Positions 1 to 10,354 of a stretch of DNA of 64,000 nucleotides are shown here, in pieces. Origin of the DNA: Nymphaea colorata (taxonomy: Eukaryota > Streptophyta > Magnoliopsida > Nymphaeales > Nymphaeaceae); assembly GCF_008831285.2 (NCBI RefSeq), contig NC_045148.1, positions 9,801,001 through 9,865,000 on the forward strand, read 5' to 3'. Below the pieces are notes generated by a model, which was not told the origin of the DNA, did no database searches, and saw only the letters and a program-made list of their open reading frames with translations. Position 1 is the first letter of the stretch. Every line of letters starts with the position of its first letter. The position numbers were made by a program, and so were the translations under genes.

Positions 1-110
1 AGTATAATCTCAATTCTCAAGATAAGGATCACTTAGATCCTAGATTTTGCACTCAAAGGAAAGTAGTTTCTTTGACAATCGATGTTAGGCGACGCTTTGC
101 GGTTCATTGA

Positions 111-386
111 CTTAGAAAAGGTGACAGAGACTTAGCCGTCGAAAGGGATAAGATCTCGCCAAGTCTTGAGGGGAGGCGCAATTATTGGCTCGGTGGCTTC
201 AACTTGCCGTGGGCCTCCCAAGCTTTTCTAGAAAGAAGGTCTGAGAGAATCTCTGAACACTTCCGTGAGATCTATGCGGATTTCTCGCGGCCAAAGTTGG
301 GAACACAATGGCTTGCCATATTCCAAAATGAGAACGACTGTGATTTCTCTTGTGATCTTTTATTTGATCCGCTTTTCCTCCAATGA
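111..386 (+). pseudogene. Unassigned coding remnant
   Basis: The frame is open from just after a TGA at 108-110 to a stop at 384-386. It also reads sensibly upstream of that TGA, so this looks like a piece of a longer, decayed reading frame. The peptide is rich in Arg, Glu and aromatic residues and has no signal peptide or membrane segment. I do not recognise the family. An origin in a transposon-encoded protein is possible because only repeats surround it. There is no promoter or splice evidence. Confidence 0.25.
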
Positions 387-639
387 TCCCGAACTTGGTG
401 TTTCGCACATCGATTATGTTGCTTTTGTTGGCTGATTTGGAGTACCCGCATTGACATTGTTCCATGGGGTGCATTCTGATTTTTCTCTTTTGTTACATGC
501 TCTCCAGTCGAACATTTTAGCTGTGGTTAAAGCTTTTAGCCACTCTGCTTTTATTCAACCTGACACTTTTTCTCTCCTTATTGTGATACTGTGTAACTTT
601 TTGGCATCCATTTCTTTTTGGACATTGTCTGTTTAATAG

Positions 640-1640
640 AGTTCTTTTCAGCTTTTTATCCCTCTCCAAACATAGAGTTTCACATGGCATTATCTGAACC
701 TTTTGTCATTCCCCAATTCCAATCCAACTCTTTGTATACACCAGTTCTTTAGGATTTGTTGGTGCATCTCAAATTCTAGTGCCAATAAGTTCTTCAAACA
801 GTGAAAACAAGTTCAATAGCCAAAGCAATTTCATACATGTGATCTGCATAGTTTATTGACGCTACAAGTCTTCAATGACATAATTTCAACTTTCCTCAAG
901 GAAATCAAAGGCATGTAAAGCGAACTGCTGCTAACGTACCAAGTTTGATTAAATGAAAAAGAAAAAATGGGGAACCTGGTAGATTTTATCATACTATTAA
1001 ACTAGTGAAACTAATTTTTTAGCTTGGGGCACGTCAGGGTATGCACTAAAAACTTAAACCAACTTTTAACTTCACAAGACAGGCACTTAAGGATTGTAGG
1101 TCAATTCTCAAACAGCCGCCTCCTTTGAAAAAAAAAAAGAAAAAAGAAAAAAAAAAGTTGAAATGCGTGTTTAGTTAAATTATACAAATGCCCCTTTAAT
1201 TAAAATATTTTTTAAAAGTAAAAAAAAAAAATGTTTGTCGCCCATGGCTACCCAGCCCGTGATGGGCTGAGCTTTGATACATGGTGAGTAGTTCCCTTCA
1301 TTTCTTTTCTTTTATTTTGCAATCAAATGTGTTTTGTATTTTCCTCTTTTCTTTTCTTTTTAGGTAATCAACCTATGGGATTGACTACGGTTTTTCTTCA
1401 CCTTTTCCTCCATCCGAACACGCCCTAAAAGTGAGGAATATACTTTCAATGTGGTACCTTGCAAAATACACAATCAAATGAATCGTGTGCGGAATGCGTT
1501 GCTGAGAATTCTTGCATCCAAATGTTAAGACTATGCAAAACGACCAACTTATGTTCAAGCGGTATTAAAGAAGACGATTCTCGATATTTTTCATAGATTT
1601 TAAAAATTTAATAATTAGTTAGCCTGGAGAGCAGGAGTTT
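640..1640. other. Non-coding AT-rich stretch
   Basis: I see no gene here. The stretch holds A-rich runs near 1120-1160 and 1200-1230. The second exon of the peptide-gene remnant at 1654-1735 should lie here on the minus strand, but I find no Cys-rich exon. Confidence 0.5.
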
Positions 1641-1653
1641 TAGACCCACTAAC

Positions 1654-1735
1654 CTTGTTTCTTTACCATTAACTCTCGTGCCAAAACTTGATAGAAGACC
1701 AGAAAAGTCAAGTACCAAAGAGAGAGAAAAAGGGC
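1654..1735 (-). pseudogene. Decayed signal-peptide exon of the secreted-peptide family
   Basis: On the minus strand this matches the end of the family's first exon: a hydrophobic stretch, then VLARELMVKKQ, then a phase-1 AAG|GTTAGTG donor as in the intact genes at 17.1 and 3.6 kb. The initiating ATG is gone and an in-frame TAG lies just upstream of the hydrophobic stretch. No second exon is visible. A family-type TATA box survives at 2024-2031, separated by about 180 bases of purine-rich DNA that the intact genes lack. This is a dead copy. Confidence 0.6.
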
Positions 1736-2023
1736 CTACAAAATGGGAATTCAGTGAAGACAAAAGCAGTGGAAAGCCATCACCAAACAACGAGTAATAA
1801 AAGAAAAAAAAAGAGAGAAAACCGATCAATTAATTATATAAAAGTGGAAATTAAGCCAAATACAGAAAGTAATTAAGAAACATGAAAAAGGGGGTGAGTG
1901 ACTAAGTGAGGGAGAGACATGGAGAGGGAGTTGAAGATTAAGATGGCAAAAGAAAAGCGCGGGAGAGAGAGGGCAAAGAGGAGGGAGAGAGTTTTTTGTG
2001 ATTGGGATGCAATCCTCTTAGGC

Positions 2024-2031
2024 TATTTATA
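2024..2031 (-). promoter_or_regulatory. Relic TATA box
   Basis: TATAAATA on the minus strand in the context GGCTATTTATAATG (plus strand), the same context as at 17300, 27482, 44273 and 58220 upstream of the intact peptide genes. It belongs to the dead copy at 1654-1735. Confidence 0.45.
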
Positions 2032-2284
2032 ATGTAGGAAGACTAGAAGGGGATAGAGGCGAGTGGACTTGGTACACGCAAGATTAGATTATCAGACACT
2101 GTGCGTGTGGTCACCATACGCCCTAATGAACTCATCCCACATGTATCTTTTGAAGGGCATCAACCTCTTTCATCTTATTAAGAGAAACTTTGTGGCAAAT
2201 GTTATATTGTCTTGAAAGAGAATCTCCGTTTACAAAAAGCCACAATCAAATTTGAACTACAAAAGGGTTGTTGCAATGGATGGA

Positions 2285-2535
2285 AATTATCGGGCTGGGC
2301 TGCTACCGGGTACCCGTTATCCGGCTCGACTAGAGCATGGGCTTAGAAAAACAAGACCTGGGCCCGGATGGGCCCGATAAGCTGGGGTCTGACCCGATAA
2401 TTATTTTTTTAAAATTTTTATTAATTTATATATATTTATAATATTTTATTACAATTAATTATTTTTTTAAATTTAATCGAGCCAGGCCCGGGGCGGGCTC
2501 CGGCTCGGATTTTTTTGAGTCGGGCCTGCCGTTAT
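2285..2535. mobile_element. MITE-like element with GC-rich ends and AT core
   Basis: The ends are rich in GGGCC/GGCCC words and partly inverted (CGGGCTGGGC at the left, GTCGGGCCTG at the right). They flank a core made almost only of A and T. Similar GGCCC-rich blocks recur near 30.2, 32.0, 38.6 and 45.3 kb. I could not delimit a target duplication. Confidence 0.35.
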
Positions 2536-3599
2536 TGGGAAGGGCACCACTATGCAAATTAAAGTATAGCTGAGGCGTCATCTCTAGGCACAGTAAACAG
2601 CCTGTTTCGCTGGGTAAATGGGGGAAGGCTGAAGGCTTCAGGATGAAATACTGCTCCCACTCTCTAAAAAGTTTAAAACCAAACAGGTACTCGCCAGCCC
2701 TCTTTGAAACCTTTCCGTGTCTGCTTTTCTTGTGAGGACTTTCAACTGCAGTATTTTGTTGTCAACAGATAAAAAAAAAAAGACTTCTGGAGTTCTTTTC
2801 CCCCTTTCCGGAAAAAGCATCTTTTGGCTTTCCTTGTTAAACCTTCAAGTGCATTATTTGTTGTCAACAAACACAAAAGATACTTCTCGAGTACTTTTTT
2901 TCCTTCTAAAAAGAGCATTTTGTGGCTTTCCCAAAATTTCAGACAGAGCTTAACCACCATATAACAAGAAACATTACCACTGAAGCACTATTTGTATTAC
3001 ATATGACACGCAATGGACTTTGTACACGCAGTTTCAAATGAAATATCATGGTAGATCATGCCTCTGGGCGTAATCCTTGAAGGCATATATAACTCATTTT
3101 TTAAGGTACATCCTTAGCAGTATTTTGCATGCTATATATGAGAAAATCTTACTTTTTGTTGATTATAAAGATCTAAGCATTTGTTTTTGCAGTCAAAGTG
3201 GTTGACCGTGTGCTTGATCTCATATATATGACGCTAAAATAATATGAACAACACTTGAAGATACAGCGTTCCTCAATCTCACAAGAAAGGTTTTTTCTTC
3301 GTGGTTTATCATTGCTTCGTGTAAGCCTAATTATATTCCTTTTACCGTTAATACATAGCCATGCATGCCATCAGTCAATAAGCATCTCTTCTAATATATT
3401 TATCTGTGGGGTGAAACCAATGAAGAGAGGCTCATCCATTTGATCGGATGGGACCGTGTTTCATGTGCGTTGATCAGCATCATTAGTTGGAAAAATTTTA
3501 CACATGACTTATGAAAAGAAATAATCTAGAAAATACTCATAAAATTTTAATCATCTAATGATTAGGCCAAGGAGAAGAGATCTTCAAGGACCCACTAAC
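2536..3599. other. No gene recognised; expected place of a missing exon
   Basis: If the first exon at 3600-3696 had an intron of family length, its second exon would fall at about 2.8-3.3 kb. There is no CC-containing minus-strand exon and no GGGRS-type end. The rest is AT-rich with scattered dispersed-repeat words. Confidence 0.4.
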
Positions 3600-3696
3600 C
3601 TTGTTCCTGTACCATTAAATCTCGTGCCAAAACTTGGGAAATGACCAGCAAGGCAAGTACAAAGAGGATTGAAAAGAAAGGCGGCTTGAGCGCCAT
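3600..3696 (-). CDS. Orphan signal-peptide exon, secreted-peptide family
   Basis: An intact first exon of the family starts at ATG 3696. It has a MALK start, a hydrophobic core and a VLA signal cleavage context, followed by RDLMVQEQ. It ends in phase 1 at AAG|GTTAGTG, giving 32 complete codons, the same count as the exons at 17.1 and 44.1 kb. A TATA box lies at 3962-3969. No second exon is visible downstream (lower coordinates), so the gene is either truncated or spliced to a distant, diverged exon. The signal peptide is not decayed, unlike the other orphan copies. A functional product is doubtful. Confidence 0.5.
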
Positions 3697-3961
3697 CTCC
3701 AAGGTTGCAGAGCTAGAGAGCGCGCGCGCGAGAGAGAGAGCCGCTGAAAGGAGAAGTGATCAATTCAAACGCGGTGGGTGTCGCCAAATATATAGAAACC
3801 AGGGAACCAAGAGAAATACAAGGAGTAATTGAGAAACAGGAAAAAGAGGCCTCGCAAAAAGGATGAGTGAGGGGGAAACATGGAGAGGAGGAAGTTGGAG
3901 AAGCAAAGATAGATAGAAGGACAGATATCTCAGTGATTGGAAATGTGCAATCCTGTTAGCG

Positions 3962-3969
3962 TATTTATA
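3962..3969 (-). promoter_or_regulatory. TATA box of the orphan exon
   Basis: TATAAATA on the minus strand, in the same context as at the other peptide genes but about 265 bases from the ATG instead of about 55-100. This is consistent with a small insertion in the leader. Confidence 0.4.
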
Positions 3970-5380
3970 ATTAGAGAGAAAGGGATGGGGGCCGGTGGAC
4001 TTAGTGGGCCAAAGTTAACCATTGGGTCACGCACTTAAAATGATAGCCACAAATCTTGAACTAAAAGTCATACAATACAAGACAATTAGTCTGTTACACC
4101 CAAGGTGGGTTTCTTGGAGAGAAGAATTTTTTCTTCAGCCCAAAAAATAGTCTTTACGTTCATTGGACTTTCAATGACTAGTAAAGATCAGCAGAGTAGA
4201 TCTTAGCTGAGTTTGCTCATTTTGAAAACTAAGAAGAAACCCGACTCCAAGTGGTCGAACTCTTAGAACTCTGTGGCAAACGTCAGTATTTTATCTTGGA
4301 AGAGAATCTGCTCTTACAGAAAGCCTTATTGAAGTTTCAACTCATGACTATGTCCTTAGTACCCCAGCCCTCTTTGGTCCTTCCCACATTTAGCAGGTGT
4401 TTGATGGGCGGCTGAAACTTTTCACGCGTGCTTGTTTTCCTTGTTAAAAGACTTTCTGATGCAAAGCTGCTGAGGATAGGTTCGCGTACCTTTAGGTAAG
4501 GGTTGAATATGTGGAACTGAATACCCCAGCATCAAATGCGTCGTATTTAGTATCGTGTAACTTTTTGGTGGAGTTTTTGTTCTGCATTACACCTTATAAT
4601 AGCATATGACAGATCATGTCCCTCGGGACAACCTTTAGAGGAGGGCATACATGGTCAATGTTTCTTAAGTAAACCTTTAGCAATTCCTTGCATGTTCGGA
4701 CAAAATCTTAGTTACTTTTCGTAAGACATAAAGTGCTGAATGAAAAGTCAAAGATGATATGTTGTGGTTTACTATTGCTTTGTGTGAGCCGAATCCTACT
4801 GATTTACTCTTTCATTTACACATTACATGCACCATATCTCGATGAAGGAAACTTCCTTGGCAATAGGAGATTCGAGAGCATCTTTTGTAATTCGAGCTTA
4901 CCAAACAAAATAAATAGACTTATATGGTGTGTCTCCCACAGCACAGTAGTGAGCAAGTGAGACCCATCGACTATTATAGGGCCCGTTAATTAGTTGGACT
5001 TTTGATTTGAGCCGGCCTCGAACTCGAGTGGCATACGAAACAATTCAGCTTGGGATTTGTTCGGCTCGAGCTTAGAGAGTTGGAGCAGGGCTTAGCTAAG
5101 CTTGAGCCAAGGTTCAGCTAGATCTTGACCAAAATGACTTCCATCCTTTACAATGCATCTTGAATCCAATTAATCGCTATGCACCACGTCAATAGACTTC
5201 CAAGTCGAAATTTGAAAAAGAAAATGTCTTATGTATTATTGCTTAATGAGTTGGCTAGATATGATAATCTCAAAATTTTTTAGTCTACCTAATAACCTCT
5301 TCTTGTGCCTTACAGGAAACATAAAGCGGAGCCCAAATGTAGGCCCTATATTTTTATTAACTATGGTTCTCAACGTAAAA
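3970..5380. repeat. Dispersed repeat blocks
   Basis: No gene seen. The block around 4880-4990 (CCAAACAAAATAAATAGACT, then the GAGACCCATC words) recurs near 7310-7420, 8930-9010, 25380-25520, 30090-30150 and 33900-34020. The stretch around 5010-5115 is rich in alternating GAGCTCGAG/CTCGAGCTT words, like 27920-28440. Confidence 0.4.
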
Positions 5381-6240
5381 GGCTACTGTGCTTTGATCTT
5401 GTTACCAACTAGGCCTTCATTTCTCGGCATGTTTTATCCAACCAACATCATTTTCTATTTGAAGGGACATTTGAACGGGAGGTGAATTCATGGATTAAAG
5501 GCAGTCGAGATCCGTCCATGACTAACAATAGATCCTTTGATCCACCATCTTGCTAGCCCTCAAAATTGTGCATCAACTTCCTATTATGCTTCCGAATTTG
5601 CCTATCTCGCCTTCAGTGAGTCAAACTAAACAGCAGCATGACACGAGTCATTACAATCAAGTCACCACGTCTAAGCCTAAGGCTTCCTCCACCTTCGATT
5701 GTTACAATGTACCACATGGTGACCCGAAGCATCAATGGCACTCTGATGATTTTCTTCAATGTCTGGTATTTGAACCACATGGTAACCCGAGGCATGAATG
5801 GCACTCAGATGCATGTTTTTTACAAGAGAGAAGATTACTCAATTGGGTGGCCACAACATTTATCTAAGCGGATTGCCCAAGCATGTTGCCAAGTGAACCC
5901 GGACCCATCCGGTTCACTTCAGTTAGCTGACCGGCAATATTGTGTGCAACATGCATGCGTGAACATGTACCAAGATACCCAAATTCTCTTTCAGCGAAAG
6001 CTGGAATTGATGACCTAAGACAACAGCAATAAGCCCATTGCATCTGAGGTCCAACTGGAAATGGCCGGCCGGTGGACATAGTCAAGCTAAACCAGCCATA
6101 GTTGGGTCAATCAGGCACATAAATATGATGATACCTAGGCACAACTCGAGCGATAAACGTGGACACGACACAAGACTAGGCTGTCACACCCGACGAGTTG
6201 TGTTGCTTGTGGGGTTCAGCAAGAAATAAACTTGACGTTC
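5380..6240. repeat. Segment duplicated at 24.59-25.24 kb
   Basis: The words AGGCCTTCATTTCTC, AACAATAGATCCTTTGAT and CTCAAAATTGTGCATCA, and the GGTGGACATAG block near 6070, occur in the same order at 24590-25240. The copy here is longer and carries an internal short repeat (5700-5810). No coding content is supported. Confidence 0.6.
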
Positions 6241-7549
6241 AACTGCCCCTCAATGACTACTAAAATTGCCGGAGAGAATTGTTTTAGCTTACTGTACCTT
6301 GGTTGATTTAAAAAAATTACGGGAAAAAGATATCTCGACTTACGCCCTAGTATGAACTCGTCCGACATATATCTGTTGAAGAGCATCAAGCTTCCTTCCC
6401 ATTAAGGAAAACTCTACAGCAGTCCCAAGGGGCGCCATAGTTCAACCGGGCAGCAGGGCGGTTCACGTTTAATGGGTTCGAGGCACAAAATCATGTGTCC
6501 ACTATTACTTTCTGGTGTCAGTAAATGGTGGCAAGTTCGCCATTTGAATTGAAAGGTATATCATACGTCTACCCAAGACATAAAACAAGAGAAAACTTTG
6601 AAGGCCTAAAACACAAATATCAATATTTTATTTTGAAGGAGAATTTCCTATTACATAAAGCCACGATGAAGTCTAAACTCATCAGTGTCAATGCCCTTAG
6701 TAGTCTGATCTCATGAGTGTCAGTATTTTAGCTGGTGTTTGCTGGGCGGTTGAAACGTTTTCAAGCATGGTTTTCCTTATTTAGACTTTCAACAGCACAA
6801 ACACAAAAATACTTTTAGTTTGGTGTACTATTTTTTTTTTCTTCCAATTAAAGAAGCATTTTGAGCCATTTCCAAAATCAATCAGAGTTTAAGAACCCTA
6901 TAACTTGTAGTATATTTCGACTGAAAAGATATTTGCGCTACGATGGACACACATTGAACTTTGTTGCAACGTCTTTTAAATACCATTTACACATTATGGC
7001 GTATGGTAGATCGTGTCCCTTGCCATGATCTTTAGAGTGAGACATAGTTAATGTTTTTTAAGTAAATCTTTGGCGGTTCTTGCCATGCTAGGAGCAAATG
7101 TTACTTTCCGTAAACCAAAAAGAACTAAATGGGAAAAAAAAAAATCACAGATGTTGTTTTACGGTTTAGAGTATTCCATCGTATGAGACGAATCCTACTC
7201 ATTAACTCCATTCATAACTCAGCAGTTGTGAAAATTAAATGTATGGAGAGCTCGAGAAGGAAACCTCCTTATGGCAGATTAAAGGAGAGCTGACGGCATC
7301 TTTTACAGAGACCCACACACCAAACAAAACAAATAGACTTAAATGGTGTCATTCTCTCCCAGAGGCTAGAGCATGAGCGAGACCCATCTACTATGATAGG
7401 CTGGGCCCATTACGTTGCTTAAGAGGAGTGGCAGCTCCTATACGCTTAGATCATATCTGTAAAGTTAGGTTGCAAAAAGAACTGTTCAATAATTAAGTTT
7501 AATGAGTCTAGATTTTGCCTCTTATTCAAATATGCTGGTTTCGGTCAAT

Positions 7550-7552
<3 letters not shown>
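6241..7552. other. Repeat-derived non-coding DNA
   Basis: No gene seen. Blocks near 6950-7100 and 7310-7420 also occur near 4600-4700, 33780-33880 and 25380-25520. Confidence 0.4.

Positions 7553-7588
<36 letters not shown>
7553..7588. repeat. AT microsatellite
   Basis: A pure run of TA dinucleotides. Confidence 0.9.
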
Positions 7589-7735
7589 TGATTGGTATAA
7601 GGCGATTAAGTTTTTTTTCCCCTTTTCGTGAATGGAAGGAAAATAACATCAGAAGCCTTCTTCATCTTTGCTTCCATTGCTGTCAAGAGTACTACTGACG
7701 ATCTCGCACTTTTTTCAGGGACTGTTGTACGTATA

Positions 7736-8638
7736 ATCACCATACGTAAATGCATAAATATATTTAACCTTTAGTAATTAGTATATATTATCATGTTAAT
7801 GTGTATCAGCGACAGTATCCGACCCTGTACATATGTTTCTTACAATCCATTGACCAAACTATAGTTTTTGATCATTCTACTTCAGTATGGTTCGTTCAGG
7901 TTTTTGAAGCTTGAAAATCAACGGCTGCCCATGCATCCAAAATGTTAAAAAGTGCACTATGAAGGTGATCGCAGCGATAAAATTATCATGCCGTATTGAT
8001 GCATCGATAGAGCTTTGGGGTAACTGATGATCTTGAATCACCATACGTAAATGCATAAATATATTTAACCTTTAGTAATTAGTATATATTATCATGTTAA
8101 TGTGTATCAGCGACAGTATCCGACCCTGTACATATGTTTCTTACAATCCATTGTCCAAACTATAGTTTTTGATCATTCTACTTCAGTATGGTTCGTTCAG
8201 GTTTTTGAAGCTTGAAAATCAACGGCTGCCCATGCATCCAAAATGTTAAAAAGTGCACTATGAAGGTGATCGCAGCGATAAAATTATCATGCCGTATTGA
8301 TGCATCGATAGAGCTTTGGGGTAACTGATGATCTTGAATCACCATACGTAAATGCATAAATATATTTAACCTTTAGTAATTAGTATATATTATCATGTTA
8401 ATGTGTATCAGCGACAGTATCCGACCCTGTACATATGTTTCTTACAATCCATTGACCAAACTATAGTTTTTGATCATTCTACTTCAGTATGGTTCGTTCA
8501 GGTTTTTGAAGCTTGAAAATCAACGGCTGCCCATGCATCCAAAATGTTAAAAAGTGCACTATGAAGGTGATCGCAGCGATAAAATTATCATGCCGTATTG
8601 ATGCATCAATAGAGCTTTGGGGTAACTGATGATCTTGA
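7736..8638. repeat. Tandem triplication of a 301-bp unit
   Basis: The string ATCACCATACGTAAATGC starts at 7736, 8037 and 8338, so the period is exactly 301 bp, and each unit ends with GATGATCTTGA. By eye the copies differ at only a few positions (for example ATTGACC versus ATTGTCC, GCATCGAT versus GCATCAAT). I see no reading frame preserved through the unit. It could be a young satellite seed or a tandemly copied regulatory segment. Confidence 0.95.
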
Positions 8639-8639
8639 A

Positions 8640-9274
8640 CTAAGGAAAAGTAGAAAGGAAATGAAGGGAATGTAAAGGTTGAAGGGAAATAAGATGAACT
8701 TGATTTACAACTAAAAAGAAACAAATGAAATTAACTAGAGAAAATGTTACATTTAGAGCTTTTACAATCGAGCCTTGGGTTATAATTTAAATAGAGAAAG
8801 GTGGATCATAGATATACATCCAGTTACATGGATCTGAACAGAACCTAGATCTAGTTACACGAATATGGATTCTAATGTATGGATCCATGCACGAGACCTC
8901 ATAAATAGTTGGTGAATTGACTGCCACCAATCAAAATAAATATGCTTTATTGGTACCCTTCTCTCCCATAGCAGCAACACAGGATAATGAGCAAGCGAGC
9001 GAGTCTGGGCCCAGTACTAGACGCTGTTGCACTATAGAATGAGCGGCTTCCGTTCCACATGAGCATCTTTTGTGGGTCACGAACATCCTCCTGAGGCGTG
9101 AACTAATAAATAGAAATGACAGGCATATGGACACCACGGATATAGAGTGAAAGGTAGAAATTAAGCAATCAAAATCGTGATATTGTTCATCACATGTTAA
9201 AAAACTAGTTGTGATCGCTTAACATGAGCAGGCTCATGATTGACTCATCTTGCGGGTGTGTGGGGTGTGGTGCT
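8640..9274. other. Non-coding, dispersed-repeat target of the copia element
   Basis: No gene seen. The 8930-9260 part is a copy of the dispersed block also present near 25380-25720 and 33880-34230, and the copia element is inserted in it. Confidence 0.4.
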
Positions 9275-9576
9275 TGTTAGCATAATTACAGGGATTGCCT
9301 CCATTTCTTAGGAAGGTGTATCCAATCACAGCCTTTCCTTTATCACTGTTTCCATACCATTCATTTCCTTTTTTCATCAAAGGAATAGTTATGAGAATTC
9401 TGCGTGATTCTCTTACCATAATCTGGTAAGACCTGTTGAGGATTCATCCTCTCTATCCTATATCAAAGAAAATAAAGGAGAGCTCCCTTTCTCGTGGATG
9501 TAGGAATTAGAATGCCGAACCACGTACATGCTTTAGTATTGCTGTGTTCCCTTTCTTTATATCTCGTTTTTTAACA
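9275..9576 (+). repeat. 5' LTR of the copia element
   Basis: 302 bases with TGTTAG/TTAACA ends. Where the 3' LTR has CTCTATAAATTGAGG, this copy reads GTAAGACCTGTTGAGG, so the presumed TATA box is lost here. Confidence 0.95.
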
Positions 9577-9589
9577 TGGTATCAGGTTA
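9577..9589 (+). other. Primer binding site
   Basis: TGGTATCAGGTTA lies directly after the LTR. The first nine bases match the common initiator methionine tRNA primer site (TGGTATCAG). Confidence 0.85.
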
Positions 9590-10354
9590 TTGAAAGGGAT
9601 TCTTGTCTACTGTCTGCCTCTACCTCTAGTTCACGTTTTTCTGATTCCTAGCAACTCCAGACATGACGCCAACAGGCAGAGTTTATTCGAAGGGAGTGAG
9701 GCCGGCAAGCAGAATTTATCTCCCCATCTTCCAAAATTGGGGATTCCTTTGTTCTGTCTTGCTATCAAATATCAAAGAAGATCACAACAAACAGGGAACC
9801 CATCTTCCAAGATTGGGGATTCCTGTTGATCTGCTTTGCTATCAAAGGAGAGAAAAAAAAAGGGGGAAAAACAGGGAATATCCTGCGTCGTTTTTTTCCC
9901 ACAGCAACCTAATTCGCCGTGAAGATTTGGCAGGCGGCACGACTGCAAGTCGAGGATTCGGAGTACCTCTAAGCGAGAACTCACCGTGAGATTAGGCAGA
10001 CGCTTCATCGTCTGTCTCCCATCACAGCGTCACCACTCCACCGCCCGCAGACACTTCATCGTCGGCCTCCCATCACAGAACCGAGAGCGCCGCTCCTGCC
10101 CGCCTGGTGGAACCTCGCCGCTGGCTCGAACCTCGCCGCCCCTACAAGAGAGCGGTATCCACCTTCGCCGGGTGAAGTCGCCGCCGGCTCCTAACGTCGA
10201 ACGGGAAAGCATTCTAAGCGGTGGAGTGCCCTTCTTCATTCTTACATCGCCCCTTTCAGTTCTCCTGTTTCTTTATTGTCGAGAGGAGGAATTTTTTTTA
10301 CCATCCGAAACAGGGCATATTAACTTTGCTTTAGGGCATATTAAATTTGCTTTT
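9590..10354 (+). other. Copia untranslated leader
   Basis: No convincing frame. It has two internal duplications: a CCCATCTTCCAA block at about 9722 and 9800, and a CTTCATCGTC block at about 10004 and 10048. Confidence 0.6.
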
